The notes beneath the pieces are model-generated. The model did no database searches and was not told where the DNA came from. It saw nothing but the letters and a program-made list of their open reading frames with translations. A program made the translations under genes and the position numbers. From G963422745 sp965214285 (lineage in GTDB: Bacteria; Actinomycetota; Acidimicrobiia; Acidimicrobiales; Aldehydirespiratoraceae), in contig OZ243946.1 of NCBI GenBank assembly GCA_965214285.1, forward strand, positions 1,302,001 through 1,366,000: a DNA stretch of 64,000 nt, read 5' to 3'. Shown one piece after another: positions 19,010 to 27,521 of this stretch; position 1 is the first letter of the stretch; each line of letters starts with the position of its first letter.

Positions 19010-19939
19010 ATGAGCGACCCGATGCGCGTGCCGGCAGGAGAGTCGGCGAGCGAGCCGCTTTCGCGGACCACCGGCAGCCCGCTGGTCAAGCGCGGCCTGG
19101 CCGAGATGCTCAAGGGCGGCGTCATCATGGACGTCGTCGATCCCGAGCAGGCCAGGGTCGCCGAGGACGCCGGAGCCGTCTCGGTTATGGCCCTGGAGCG
19201 CGTGCCCTCCGACATTCGCCGTGACGGCGGCGTGGCCCGCATGTCGGACCCCGAGATGATCACCGGGATCGTGTCCGCGGTCTCCATCCCGGTCATGGCC
19301 AAGGCCCGCATCGGCCACTTCGCCGAGGCCCAGATCCTGGAGTCGCTCGGCGTCGACTACATCGACGAGTCCGAGGTGCTCACCCCCGCGGACGAGGCGC
19401 ACCACATCGACAAGTGGGCCTTCACCGTGCCCTTCGTGTGCGGCGCAACCAACCTCGGCGAGGCGCTGCGGCGCATCAGCGAAGGCGCCTGCATGATCCG
19501 CTCCAAGGGCGAGGCCGGCACCGGCAACGTGGTCGAGGCGGTTCGGCATCTGCGCTCGATCACAGGCGACATCGCCAAGATCACCCAGGCCGACAGCGCC
19601 GAGCTGTTCGACTGGGCCAAGCGCCTGCAGGCCCCGCTGTCGCTCGTGCAGGAGATAGCCGAGACGGCCGAGCTGCCGGTGCCGCTGTTCTGCGCGGGCG
19701 GCATCGCCACGCCCGCCGATGCCTCGCTGGTGATGCAGCTCGGCGCTCAGGCGGTGTTCGTCGGCTCGGGCATCTTCAAGAGCGACCAGCCGGCCAAGAT
19801 GGCCGCGGCGATCGTCGAGTCGGTAACCCACTACCGGGACCCCGAGATGCTCGCCAAGGTGTCCAGCGGTCTCGGCGATGCCATGAAGGGCCTGGAGATG
19901 GCCGCCTTGGAAACCAGGCTCGCCGAGCGCGGTTGGTGA
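19010..19939 (+). CDS. pdxS: Pyridoxal 5'-phosphate synthase, lyase subunit PdxS
   Basis: A 309-residue TIM barrel that makes PLP from ribose 5-phosphate, glyceraldehyde 3-phosphate and PdxT-delivered ammonia. LVKRGLAEMLKGGVIMDVV opens the barrel. K98 in MAKARIGHF is a conserved active-site lysine, and GATNLGEALRRI and MIRSKGEAGTGNVVEA are hallmark segments. Full length. The stop overlaps the pdxT start (GTGA), ensuring paired synthesis. Confidence 0.97.
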   Translation: MSDPMRVPAGESASEPLSRTTGSPLVKRGLAEMLKGGVIMDVVDPEQARVAEDAGAVSVMALERVPSDIRRDGGVARMSDPEMITGIVSAVSIPVMAKARIGHFAEAQILESLGVDYIDESEVLTPADEAHHIDKWAFTVPFVCGATNLGEALRRISEGACMIRSKGEAGTGNVVEAVRHLRSITGDIAKITQADSAELFDWAKRLQAPLSLVQEIAETAELPVPLFCAGGIATPADASLVMQLGAQAVFVGSGIFKSDQPAKMAAAIVESVTHYRDPEMLAKVSSGLGDAMKGLEMAALETRLAERGW

Positions 19940-20592
19940 CCTCGACAGTCGGAGTCCTGGCCCTGCAGGGCGCCTTCGCCGCGCACTCTGCGATCCTGGG
20001 GCGCCTCGGCGTCGGCTGTGCCGAGGTGCGCAGCGCCGATCAGCTCGCAGCGGTCAACGCCCTGGTGATGCCCGGCGGCGAGTCCACCACGATGTCGATG
20101 CTGCTGGAGCGCAACGCCATGCTCGAGCCGCTGCGCCGCCGCATCGACGAAGCCATGCCGGTGCTGGGCACCTGCGCCGGGCTGATCCTGCTGGCCGCCG
20201 AGCTGCTCGACGGCCGAGCGGACCAGCGCCAGCTCGCCGCCATCGACATCACGGCCCGCCGCAACGCCTACGGCCGTCAGGTCGACTCCTTCGAGACCGA
20301 TCTGCGGGTGGCCGGCCTGGATGCGCCCTTTCACGGCGTGTTCATCCGGGCGCCCGTGGTGCAGCGCTGGGGGCCGGGAGTCGAGATCCTGGCGTGTCAC
20401 GACGGCGAGCCCGTACTGTGCAGCCAGGGCAATGTCACCGTGGCGTCCTTTCATCCTGAGCTGGCCGGCGACGACCGGGTTCACTCGCTGTGGCTGGCGC
20501 GCAGCGGCCTGGCGCCGGCAGCGGCGGGCTGCTCGTTTGCCGACGGCCCGGCCTCGGCGGCGGCCTCTGACGACCTGACGCAGACGACCTGA
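19936..20592 (+). CDS. pdxT: Pyridoxal 5'-phosphate synthase, glutaminase subunit PdxT
   Basis: A 218-residue class I glutamine amidotransferase that supplies ammonia to PdxS. VGVLALQGAFAAH is the PdxT start; PGGEST (47-52), the nucleophile C80 in GTCAGL, and SFHPEL (His/Glu of the triad) are all present. GTG 19936 overlaps the pdxS TGA. A ~20-residue Ala/Ser-rich tail is extra to the family. Confidence 0.95.
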   Translation: MTSTVGVLALQGAFAAHSAILGRLGVGCAEVRSADQLAAVNALVMPGGESTTMSMLLERNAMLEPLRRRIDEAMPVLGTCAGLILLAAELLDGRADQRQLAAIDITARRNAYGRQVDSFETDLRVAGLDAPFHGVFIRAPVVQRWGPGVEILACHDGEPVLCSQGNVTVASFHPELAGDDRVHSLWLARSGLAPAAAGCSFADGPASAAASDDLTQTT

Positions 20593-20601
20593 GGAGTTCT
20601 C

Positions 20602-21351
20602 TTGAGCGGCCATTCCAAGTGGGCGACCATCAAGCACAGGAAGGGCGCCGCGGATGCCAAGCGCGGCAAGCTCTTCGCCAAGCTCATCAAGCAAGTAGAG
20701 GTGGCGGCGCGCACCGGCGGCGGCGACCCCGACGCCAACCCCACCCTGCGCACCATGTTCCAAAAGGCGCGGGACAACTCGGTGCCGCTGGACACCATCG
20801 AGCGGGCCGTCAAGCGGGGCACCGGCGAGCTCGAAGGCGTCGACTACTCCAGCATCACCTACGAGGGCTATGCGCCCGGCGGCATCGCCTTGCTGATCGA
20901 GTGCCTCACCGACAACCGCAACCGCACTTCTTCGGAGGTGCGCTCGGCGCTCACCAAGAACGGCGGCTCGCTGGCCGAGCCCGGGGCGGTGGCCTGGCAG
21001 TTCGAGCGCAAGGGCTTGTTGCTGGTGGACCGCTCCGCGGACGAGGACGAGCTGATGCTGGCCGCCCTCGACGGCGGCGCTGAGGACGTGGTCGACGAGA
21101 CCGAGATGTGGCGGGTCACCACCCCGCCGTCGGAGTTGCCCGCGGTGCGCCAGGCGCTCGACGATGCCGAGCTGCCCGTGGAGTCCGCGGACCTCGCCAT
21201 GCTGCCCACCTCGGTCGTGGCCGTCGACGACGCGGCAGTCCTCAAGCGGGTCGTCAAGCTGATCGAGCTGATCGACGACCTTGACGACGTGCAGGACGTG
21301 CATGCCAACTTCGACGCCTCCGACGAGTTGATGCAGGCCGCCCTCGGCTGA
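20602..21351 (+). CDS. yebC: YebC/PmpR family protein
   Basis: A 249-residue member of the YebC/TACO1 family, described as a transcriptional regulator and, more recently, as a translation factor. SGHSKWATIKHRKGAADAKR is the signature N-terminus. The acidic three-domain body is complete, ending DELMQAALG. It uses TTG after a GAGGAG ribosome site, 9 nt after pdxT. It sits next to ruvCAB as in most bacteria. A degraded copy of its last 66 bp lies just downstream. Confidence 0.95.
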   Translation: MSGHSKWATIKHRKGAADAKRGKLFAKLIKQVEVAARTGGGDPDANPTLRTMFQKARDNSVPLDTIERAVKRGTGELEGVDYSSITYEGYAPGGIALLIECLTDNRNRTSSEVRSALTKNGGSLAEPGAVAWQFERKGLLLVDRSADEDELMLAALDGGAEDVVDETEMWRVTTPPSELPAVRQALDDAELPVESADLAMLPTSVVAVDDAAVLKRVVKLIELIDDLDDVQDVHANFDASDELMQAALG

Positions 21352-21433
21352 CCGGCGTCCGTCGGCTGACGTGCAAGACGTCCACTCCGACTTCGACGCC
21401 TCCGACGAGCTGATGCTGGCCGCCCTCGGCTGA
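21286..21433 (+). repeat. 66-bp duplication of the yebC 3' end
   Basis: Copy 1 is the last 66 bp of yebC including its stop (21286-21351); copy 2 is 21368-21433. They differ at 7 positions, and copy 2 still reads DVQDVHSDFDASDELMLAALG plus stop in its own frame. The offset of 82 bp puts copy 2 out of frame with yebC. Confidence 0.9.
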
Positions 21434-21529
21434 GCGGCGCCCGCGGGCTTGGCCGGGGGCAGTCCCCGGCGGGAGCTGCGCACACGGGGTTCGATCGCTG
21501 CCGGCTTGGGGCTCAGACCGCGGCGGCGT

Positions 21530-21535
21530 TAGCTT
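21530..21535 (+). promoter_or_regulatory. Leaderless -10 box (TAGCTT) of the esterase gene
   Basis: TAGCTT ends 7 nt before GTG 21543. This favours that start over the TTG at 21534, which lies inside the box. Confidence 0.55.
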
Positions 21536-21542
21536 GACGCTC

Positions 21543-22562
21543 GTGGGCGCCTACCGCTTCGATCCCGAGCTGGCAGAGCTGGCAGCCATGCTCTCAGGCC
21601 CGCTGGTCGACTGGAGCGACCCCGCCGCCATCGCCGAGTCCCGCAGCGGCGAGGGCCTCGCCGCGCTGGCCCCGACTCCCGAGCCTCGCCCCGACGTGGC
21701 CGCAGACGACTTCGCCGTGGCCGGCTACGCCGGCAGCGACGCCGACCTGCTCGGCCGGCCCGCCGACGAGGCAGCTCCGGTGCCTGGCCCACCCGGCCCT
21801 GAGGTGCCGATCCGTCTCTACCGGCCCCGCGAGGACGCCCCGGTCGGAGGGCTGCTCTACATCCACGGCGGCGGCTTCATGACCGGCTCGCTGGACATGA
21901 TGGACGCCTCGTGCCAGGCGATCTGCAGCGACCTGGGCCTGGTGGTGGCGTCGGTGGACTACCGCCTCGCCCCCGAGGACCCCTACCCGGCGGGCTTGCA
22001 GGACTGCTACGCGGCGCTCTGCTGGTTCGCCGACAACGCCGAGCCGCTGGGCGTCAGCGCCGATGCGATCGCCGTGGGCGGGGCGTCCGCAGGCGGCGGC
22101 CTCTCGGCGGCTGTGGCGCTGCTGGCGAGAGACCGCGGCGGCCCGGCGCTGTGCTATCAGGTGCTGCAGATCCCCGAGCTCGACGACCGCCTCGACACGC
22201 CGTCGATGCAGGCCTTCACCGACACGCCGGTGTGGAGCCGGCCGTCCGCGGAGTGGAGCTGGAAGCACTATCTCGGCGACCTCCACGGCGGCGACGTGCC
22301 CGCCTATGCCGCTCCGGCGCGTAGCGATGATCTCTCCGGCCTGCCGCCCGCCTTCGTCACGACCATGGAGTTCGACCCGCTGCGCGACGAGGGGATCGTC
22401 TACGCCCTGCGCCTGCTGCAGGCCGGCGTGAGCGTGGAGCTGCACCAGCTGCCGGGCACGTTCCACGGATCGAGCCTGGTGCCCGGCGCGGCCATGTCGC
22501 AGCTCGACCACACGCTGATGATCGAGGCCCTTCGCCGCGCCTTCGCCCCGCCCCCCGCCTGA
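21543..22562 (+). CDS. Alpha/beta hydrolase fold-3 esterase (hormone-sensitive-lipase-like)
   Basis: A 339-residue esterase/lipase of the HSL group. LYIHGGGF (around residue 107) forms the oxyanion hole. VGGASAGGGL holds the nucleophile Ser, EFDPLRDEG the acid, and LPGTFHGSS the His. A ~90-residue N-terminal cap precedes the core. The ester substrate is unknown. It sits between yebC and ruvC, where it is not part of the common backbone, and has its own promoter. Confidence 0.85.
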   Translation: MGAYRFDPELAELAAMLSGPLVDWSDPAAIAESRSGEGLAALAPTPEPRPDVAADDFAVAGYAGSDADLLGRPADEAAPVPGPPGPEVPIRLYRPREDAPVGGLLYIHGGGFMTGSLDMMDASCQAICSDLGLVVASVDYRLAPEDPYPAGLQDCYAALCWFADNAEPLGVSADAIAVGGASAGGGLSAAVALLARDRGGPALCYQVLQIPELDDRLDTPSMQAFTDTPVWSRPSAEWSWKHYLGDLHGGDVPAYAAPARSDDLSGLPPAFVTTMEFDPLRDEGIVYALRLLQAGVSVELHQLPGTFHGSSLVPGAAMSQLDHTLMIEALRRAFAPPPA

Positions 22563-22618
22563 AGCTCGCCCGCCATTTTCTCCGCACGGCCCGGCTGCCC
22601 AGCACTCGCTGCTCGGGA

Positions 22619-22680
22619 GCGCGAACCCGGCTGAGCAGCATCCGCTGATCAGGGCGCGCGAGCCCGGCTGATCAGCATCC
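22619..22680 (+). repeat. 25-bp imperfect direct repeat upstream of ruvC
   Basis: 22619-22643 and 22656-22680 match at 23 of 25 positions. A looser third copy may lie near 22587. They occupy the gap before the ruvC promoter. Confidence 0.7.
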
Positions 22681-22703
22681 ACCATTCCGGCGCAAGCCCC
22701 GGC

Positions 22704-22709
22704 TATACT
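22704..22709 (+). promoter_or_regulatory. Leaderless -10 box (TATACT) of ruvCAB
   Basis: TATACT ends 7 nt before the ruvC GTG at 22717. It is the closest match to consensus in the window. Confidence 0.65.
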
Positions 22710-22716
22710 GGTACAT

Positions 22717-23370
22717 GTGTTCGTCTTGGGGATCGATCCGGGTTTGTCGCGTTGTGGCTACGGCTGCATCGAGCACGCCCGCACGCCCCGTGCCGTGGCT
22801 GCCGGCGTGATCCGCACCGACCCGGCGCACCAGCGCGCCGAGCGTCTCTGCGAGCTGCAGCGGGAGCTGCGCGACCTGATCGCCGAGCTGCGCCCCGACG
22901 TGGTGGCCGTGGAGCGGGTCTTCTTCCAGCACAACGCCAGCACCGCCATGGGCGTGGCCATGGCCAGTGGCCTGGCGATCGCCGAGGCCGCCTCGGCAGG
23001 CTGCGAGGTGGTGGAATACTCGCCCAATGAGATCAAGCAGGCTGTCGCCGGATCGGGCGCCGCAGGCAAGGACGAGATGAGCACCATGGTCCAGACGCTG
23101 CTGCGGCTGCCCGAGCGCCTCAGCCCGGTAGACGCCGCGGATGCCGTGGCGGTCGCCTTGTGCCACGCCGCTCGCCTGCCAGTCGGCGCACGCCCCGCGG
23201 GCCGACAGCCCGTCGGCGCCCGCCCCGCTTCTCGCCCGACCGCAGACGCACGCCCTGCTGCTAGACCGCCGGCAGCCCGACAGCCCGCCGACAGCCTGGG
23301 CGCGGCTCGGGTGTCGTCCTCGGCGGAAGCGCCGCCGTCGCCTACGCCGCAGAGAAGGGCCGCCGGGTGA
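22717..23370 (+). CDS. ruvC: Crossover junction endodeoxyribonuclease RuvC
   Basis: A 217-residue Holliday-junction resolvase working with RuvAB. The acidic catalytic set is intact: D7 (GIDPG), E66 (VERVFF), D139 and D142 (DAADAVAVALCH). Residues ~153-217 are an Arg/Pro/Ala-rich low-complexity tail not found in typical ~160-185-residue RuvC proteins. Its stop overlaps the ruvA GTG (GTGA). Confidence 0.96.
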   Translation: MFVLGIDPGLSRCGYGCIEHARTPRAVAAGVIRTDPAHQRAERLCELQRELRDLIAELRPDVVAVERVFFQHNASTAMGVAMASGLAIAEAASAGCEVVEYSPNEIKQAVAGSGAAGKDEMSTMVQTLLRLPERLSPVDAADAVAVALCHAARLPVGARPAGRQPVGARPASRPTADARPAARPPAARQPADSLGAARVSSSAEAPPSPTPQRRAAG

Positions 23371-23963
23371 TCGGCTCGCTGCGCGGCGCCCTGCTCGACC
23401 GCGGCCTGGACTCCCGGCTGCTGGTCGAGGTCGGCGGCATCGGCTATCTGGTGCAGGTCACGCCGGTCACGGCCGCTGCCGTCGGCGACGTCGGCAGCGA
23501 GGTGCTGCTGTACGTACACCACGCCGTGCGCGAGGACGCCGAGACGCTCTACGGCTTCGCCACGATGGCCGAGCGCCGCACCTTCGAGGCGCTGATCGGC
23601 GCCCACGGGGTCGGCCCGGCGCTGGGGCTGGCGATCCTGTCGGTGCACGACCCCGATGCGCTGCGCAGGCTGGTGGCCTCCGACGACGTGGCCGCCCTGT
23701 GCCTGGTGCCCGGCATCGGCAAGAAGACCGCTGTGCGCCTCATCGTGGAGCTGAAGTCCAAGCTCGACCTGCCCGCCGCGGAGGTCGTGGTCCCCGCAGC
23801 CGGCGTGGCTGCCGACGGCAGCGTGCGCGGCGACGTGCATGCCGCGCTGGAGAACCTCGGCTACGGCAGCGCGGAGATCCGCGGCGTGCTGGCCGACATG
23901 GACCCAGACGCCGAGCGCGGCGACCTGCTCAAGGACGCCCTGCGGCGACTGGCCGTCCGCTGA
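23367..23963 (+). CDS. ruvA: Holliday junction branch migration protein RuvA
   Basis: A 198-residue junction-binding protein. The OB-fold start MIGSLRGALLD is followed by tandem helix-hairpin-helix motifs (LIGAHGVGPALGLAILS and LCLVPGIGKKTAVRLIVELK). A C-terminal domain binding RuvB begins near HAALENLGYGSAEI. It overlaps ruvC by 4 nt and ruvB by 1 nt (TGATG). Confidence 0.96.
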   Translation: MIGSLRGALLDRGLDSRLLVEVGGIGYLVQVTPVTAAAVGDVGSEVLLYVHHAVREDAETLYGFATMAERRTFEALIGAHGVGPALGLAILSVHDPDALRRLVASDDVAALCLVPGIGKKTAVRLIVELKSKLDLPAAEVVVPAAGVAADGSVRGDVHAALENLGYGSAEIRGVLADMDPDAERGDLLKDALRRLAVR

Positions 23964-25012
23964 TGGCCCGCGAAGAGCTGCTGTCGCCGTCGGAACAGCC
24001 CGAGGAGTACCTCGACGAGCCTCGTCTGCGGCCCCGCACCCTCGACGAGTTCGTCGGCCAGGGCGAGCTCAAGAGCCATCTGAGGGTCATGCTCGGCGCT
24101 GCCGCCCGCCGGCGTGAGCCGGTCGATCACCTGCTGTTCGCAGGCCCGCCGGGGCTGGGCAAGACCACCCTGGCCAACATCATCGCCGCCGAGCTCGGCG
24201 CCGGCCTGCAGGTGACCTCCGGCCCGGCACTGGAACGCGCCGGCGACCTGGCGTCGATCCTCTCCAAGCTCGAGCACGGCGACGTGATCTTCATCGACGA
24301 GATCCACCGCCTGCCCCGCCCCGTGGAGGAGGTGCTGTACCCCGCCATGGAGGACTTCCGGGTCGACATCGTGCTCGGCAAGGGCCCCGGCGCCCGCACG
24401 ATTCCTTTGGATCTGGCGCACTTCACGCTGGTGGGCGCCACCACCCGCACCAGCCTGCTGACCGGGCCGCTGCGCGACCGCTTCGGGCTGGTCTCGCGGC
24501 TCGACTACTACGAGGTCGCCGACCTGCAGGCGATCGTCGTGCGGGCGGCGGGGATCATCGGGGTCGAGATCGACCTCGAAGGCGCCACCGAGATCGCCCG
24601 GCGCTCGCGGGGCACGCCCCGCATCGCCAACCGGCTGCTGCGCCAGGTGCGCGACTACGCCGAGGTGGAACGCGATGCCGGCATCGACGCCGAGGTGGCC
24701 GCTGAGGGTCTCGCTTTCTTCGGCGTCGACGTGCTGGGTCTCGACAAACCGTCGAGGGCGGTGCTGGATGCGCTGTGCCGGCGCTTCGGGGGCGGCCCGG
24801 TGGGACTGTCTACCCTGGCGATAGCGGTGAGCGAGCCGACCGAGACCGTCGAGGACGTCTACGAGCCGTACCTGATCCGCCAGGGGCTGATGATGCGCAC
24901 GCCTCGGGGCCGCGTGGCCACGCTCGCGGCGTTCGAGCATCTCGGCGTCACGCCGGTCGGGCCGGCCGCGACCCACGCCGGCGACCCCGGCCTCTTCGAC
25001 GTCGCCCCCTGA
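23963..25012 (+). CDS. ruvB: Holliday junction DNA helicase RuvB
   Basis: A 349-residue AAA+ motor. RPRTLDEFVGQ is the RuvB N-terminus, GPPGLGKTTLA the Walker A, FIDEIHRL the Walker B and GATTRTSLL sensor 1. A winged-helix C-terminus (RTPRGRVAT, AFEHLG) completes the protein. ATG 23963 overlaps the ruvA stop (TGATG), so ruvCAB are translationally coupled. Confidence 0.97.
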   Translation: MAREELLSPSEQPEEYLDEPRLRPRTLDEFVGQGELKSHLRVMLGAAARRREPVDHLLFAGPPGLGKTTLANIIAAELGAGLQVTSGPALERAGDLASILSKLEHGDVIFIDEIHRLPRPVEEVLYPAMEDFRVDIVLGKGPGARTIPLDLAHFTLVGATTRTSLLTGPLRDRFGLVSRLDYYEVADLQAIVVRAAGIIGVEIDLEGATEIARRSRGTPRIANRLLRQVRDYAEVERDAGIDAEVAAEGLAFFGVDVLGLDKPSRAVLDALCRRFGGGPVGLSTLAIAVSEPTETVEDVYEPYLIRQGLMMRTPRGRVATLAAFEHLGVTPVGPAATHAGDPGLFDVAP

Positions 25013-25079
25013 GCCATCAGCCTGCGAACGGCATCGCCCTTCGTGCGGCGAGCATCTGAGCGGCGTCGCAGGATGCTCG

Positions 25080-25085
25080 TAGCCT
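25080..25085 (+). promoter_or_regulatory. Leaderless -10 box (TAGCCT) of queA-tgt
   Basis: TAGCCT ends 7 nt before the queA GTG at 25093. Confidence 0.6.
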
Positions 25086-25092
25086 CACGGCG

Positions 25093-26133
25093 GTGAGCGC
25101 CCGCCGCACCACAGCCGCCGAGGCCGTACCCGAGACGGTCGCGGACCTCGACTACGAGCTGCCCGAAGCGGCCATCGCCCAGACCCCGATCGAGCCCCGC
25201 GACGCAGCCCGCCTGCTGGTGGATCACGGCGACCGCGTCGAACACGCCCGCTTCGGCGACCTGCCCGGCCTGCTCACCGAAGGCGACCTGGTGGTGGTCA
25301 ACGACACCCGCGTGCTGCCGGCGCGCATCGGCTTCGAGCGGCCCAGCGGCGGCAGCGGCGAGATCCTGCTGCTCGAAGAGCGAGCCGACGGCGCATGGGA
25401 GGCCCTGGCCCGCCCCTCGGCGAAGCTCCCGGCGGGCACGGCGGTCTGTGTCGGCGGCCTCGGCATCGAGCTCGGCGCCGATCTCGGCGAAGGCCGACGG
25501 TTGGTGCACCTCGACCCCGGCGCCAGGCCGCTGCGAGAGGTGCTCGAAGAAGTCGGCCAGGCCCCGCTGCCGCCCTACATCCACAGCCAGATTGCGGATC
25601 CCGAGCGCTACCAGACCGTCTTCGCGCAGCGCCCGCTGTCCGCGGCTGCGCCCACCGCCGGGCTTCACTTCACCGAGGGCGTGCTGGCCGGCCTCGCCGA
25701 GCGGGGCATTGCCGTGGCGGCCGTGGAGCTCGCCGTCGGCCTCGACACCTTCAGGCCGATGACCGCCGAGCGCATCGAGGACCACGTGATGCACAGCGAG
25801 CGCTATCGGGTGCCCGAGGCCTGCATCGCGGCCATCGCCGAAGCCGACCGCGTGGTGGCCGTGGGCACCACCGTGGTGCGGGCGCTGGAGTCCTGGGCCG
25901 CCGGCGGCGCCACCGAGGGCCGCAGCGCCCTGTTCATCCGCAGGCCGTACCGGTGGCAGGTCGTCGATGCCTTGGTCACCAACTTCCACCTGCCGCGTTC
26001 CACGCTGCTGTGCCTGGTCGACGCCTTCGTCGGCGATCGCTGGCGAGAGCTGTACGAGATCGCCCTGGCCGAGCGCTACCGCTTCCTGAGCTTCGGCGAC
26101 GCCATGCTGCTGACCAGGCGGCTGTGCTCGTGA
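25093..26133 (+). CDS. queA: S-adenosylmethionine:tRNA ribosyltransferase-isomerase
   Basis: A 346-residue enzyme of queuosine synthesis that converts preQ1 in tRNA to epoxyqueuosine, using SAM as ribosyl donor. DYELPEAAIAQTPIEPRDAARLLV is the QueA start. VVNDTRVLPAR, AAPTAGLHFTEGVL and TNFHLPRSTLL are conserved family blocks. Partner tgt follows. The 41-bp segment spanning its 3' end is tandemly duplicated into the gap before tgt. Confidence 0.96.
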   Translation: MSARRTTAAEAVPETVADLDYELPEAAIAQTPIEPRDAARLLVDHGDRVEHARFGDLPGLLTEGDLVVVNDTRVLPARIGFERPSGGSGEILLLEERADGAWEALARPSAKLPAGTAVCVGGLGIELGADLGEGRRLVHLDPGARPLREVLEEVGQAPLPPYIHSQIADPERYQTVFAQRPLSAAAPTAGLHFTEGVLAGLAERGIAVAAVELAVGLDTFRPMTAERIEDHVMHSERYRVPEACIAAIAEADRVVAVGTTVVRALESWAAGGATEGRSALFIRRPYRWQVVDALVTNFHLPRSTLLCLVDAFVGDRWRELYEIALAERYRFLSFGDAMLLTRRLCS

Positions 26134-26210
26134 AGCGGGAGGCTGCGCTGTTGAGCAGGCGGCTGCACTCGTGAAGCGAGAGGCTGCGATCGTGAAGCGG
26201 GAGGCGGCAC
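26107..26210 (+). repeat. 41-bp tandem repeat across the queA stop codon
   Basis: 26107-26147 and 26148-26188 match at 36 of 41 positions; a partial third copy runs to about 26210. Each copy contains CTCGTGAAGCG, so a stop/start pair (GTGA) is regenerated. Confidence 0.85.
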
Positions 26211-26287
26211 CCGGCACGGTGGGGGACTGTGGGGGACACCGAGACCATGCCCATCAGGCGGCGGCTGTGAAGAGGCGGCGGCCGTGA
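26130..26287 (+). other. Two overlapping micro-ORFs relaying queA to tgt
   Basis: GTG 26130 overlaps the queA TGA (GTGA) and opens MKREAALLSRRLHS, stop 26172-26174. That stop overlaps GTG 26171, which opens a 38-codon ORF beginning MKREAAIVKREAA, stop 26285-26287. This last stop overlaps the tgt GTG 26284. All three junctions are GTGA, and both peptides begin like Tgt (MKAEFAE). Confidence 0.45.
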
Positions 26288-27399
26288 AGGCCGAGTTCGC
26301 CGAGACCGCCCGCGACGGCGACGCCCGCTGCGGCATCGTGTGCACCCCGCGTGGCAGCTTCGCCACCCCGGTCTTCATGCCGGTGGGCACCCGCGGCGCG
26401 GTCCGTCATCTGGCGTCGTCGGACCTCGAGCAGCTCGGCGCTCAGGTCGTGCTGGCCAACACCTATCACTTGATGCTGCGCCCCGGCGCCGAGATCGTCG
26501 CCGGCAGCGGCGGAATCCACGGCTTCGCTGCCTGGGACGGCCATGTGCTCACCGACAGCGGCGGCTACCAGATCTACTCGCTCGACCCGCGCATCGACGA
26601 CGAGGGCGCCCGCTTCAAGTCGGTCTACGACGGCAGCGAGGCCCTGCTCACGCCCGAGAGCGCCGTCGAGACCCAGGCGCTGCTCGGCGCAGACATCCAG
26701 ATGGCGCTCGACGTGTGCCCGGACTCGACCGCCGAGCCGCAGGTGCTGCGGTCCGCCGTGGAGCGCACCTCGCTGTGGGCAGAGCGCGCCCGCAAGGCGT
26801 TCCTGGCCCATCCCGACGCCGCAGGCCGCCAGTGCCAATTCGGGATCGTGCAGGGCGGCACCGACTCCTCGCTGAGGGCGCAGTCGGCTCGCCGCATCAC
26901 CGAGATCGGCTTCGACGGCTACGCCGTGGGCGGCCTCTCGGTGGGCGAGGACCGGGTGGCGATGCTTGGCGGCCTCGATGCCTGCATCGGCGGGCTGCCC
27001 GCGGATGCGCCCCGCTACTTCATGGGACTCGGCGACCCGGCGGGCATCGTGGAGGCAGTGGCGCGCGGCGTCGACATGTTCGACTGCGTGCTGCCCACCC
27101 GCCTGGCCCGTCACGGCACGGTGCTCACCGACCGCGGCCGCTACAACCTCTCCCGCTCGGAGTTCGCCGACGCCGACGAGCCGCTCGACCCCGACTGGCC
27201 CGACAGCCCCGCCGCCCGCTGGTCCAAGGCCTACCTGCGGCACCTGCTGGCGACCCGCGAGCCCACCGCGGCGCGCATCGTCACCCTGCACAACCTGGCC
27301 TGGATGCTGCGCTTCATGTCGCAGGCGGCCGCAGCGATCCGCGAGGCCCGCTTCGACGAGTTCCGCAGAGGTGTCCACGCCGTGTGGTCTGAGCGCTAG
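26284..27399 (+). CDS. tgt: Queuine tRNA-ribosyltransferase (tRNA-guanine transglycosylase)
   Basis: A 371-residue TIM barrel that swaps guanine-34 for preQ1 in GUN tRNAs, before QueA acts. PVGTRGAVRHL, LTDSGGYQIYSL (nucleophile-region Asp), IVQGG, GLSVGED and FDCVLPTR(LA)RHGT are present. The zinc-site cysteines usually seen after RHG are not obvious: the region reads SEFADADEPLDPDWP in place of the C-x-C-x2-C cluster, an oddity. Full length otherwise. Confidence 0.93.
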   Translation: MKAEFAETARDGDARCGIVCTPRGSFATPVFMPVGTRGAVRHLASSDLEQLGAQVVLANTYHLMLRPGAEIVAGSGGIHGFAAWDGHVLTDSGGYQIYSLDPRIDDEGARFKSVYDGSEALLTPESAVETQALLGADIQMALDVCPDSTAEPQVLRSAVERTSLWAERARKAFLAHPDAAGRQCQFGIVQGGTDSSLRAQSARRITEIGFDGYAVGGLSVGEDRVAMLGGLDACIGGLPADAPRYFMGLGDPAGIVEAVARGVDMFDCVLPTRLARHGTVLTDRGRYNLSRSEFADADEPLDPDWPDSPAARWSKAYLRHLLATREPTAARIVTLHNLAWMLRFMSQAAAAIREARFDEFRRGVHAVWSER

Positions 27400-27402
27400 C
27401 CT
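27397..27402 (+). promoter_or_regulatory. Possible -10 box (TAGCCT) on the tgt stop codon
   Basis: The tgt TAG continues into TAGCCT. A transcript from here would have a leader of ~110 nt before yajC, containing a hairpin. Confidence 0.3.
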
Positions 27403-27426
27403 CGGGCCGAGTTCTGAACAACAGAG

Positions 27427-27445
27427 TCGGGCCTGCAGGGCCCGA
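27427..27445 (+). terminator. Hairpin between tgt and yajC
   Basis: TCGGGCC, loop TGCAG, GGCCCGA: a 7-bp stem 27 nt after tgt. It may be a terminator for queA-tgt or an element of the yajC leader. Confidence 0.4.
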
Positions 27446-27521
27446 TCGGCTGATCCCGGCCGGGCATCTCCCGGCGGGCACAGGCCGGACAGCAGAGTCC
27501 GAACAGCAAAGGTTGCGACAC

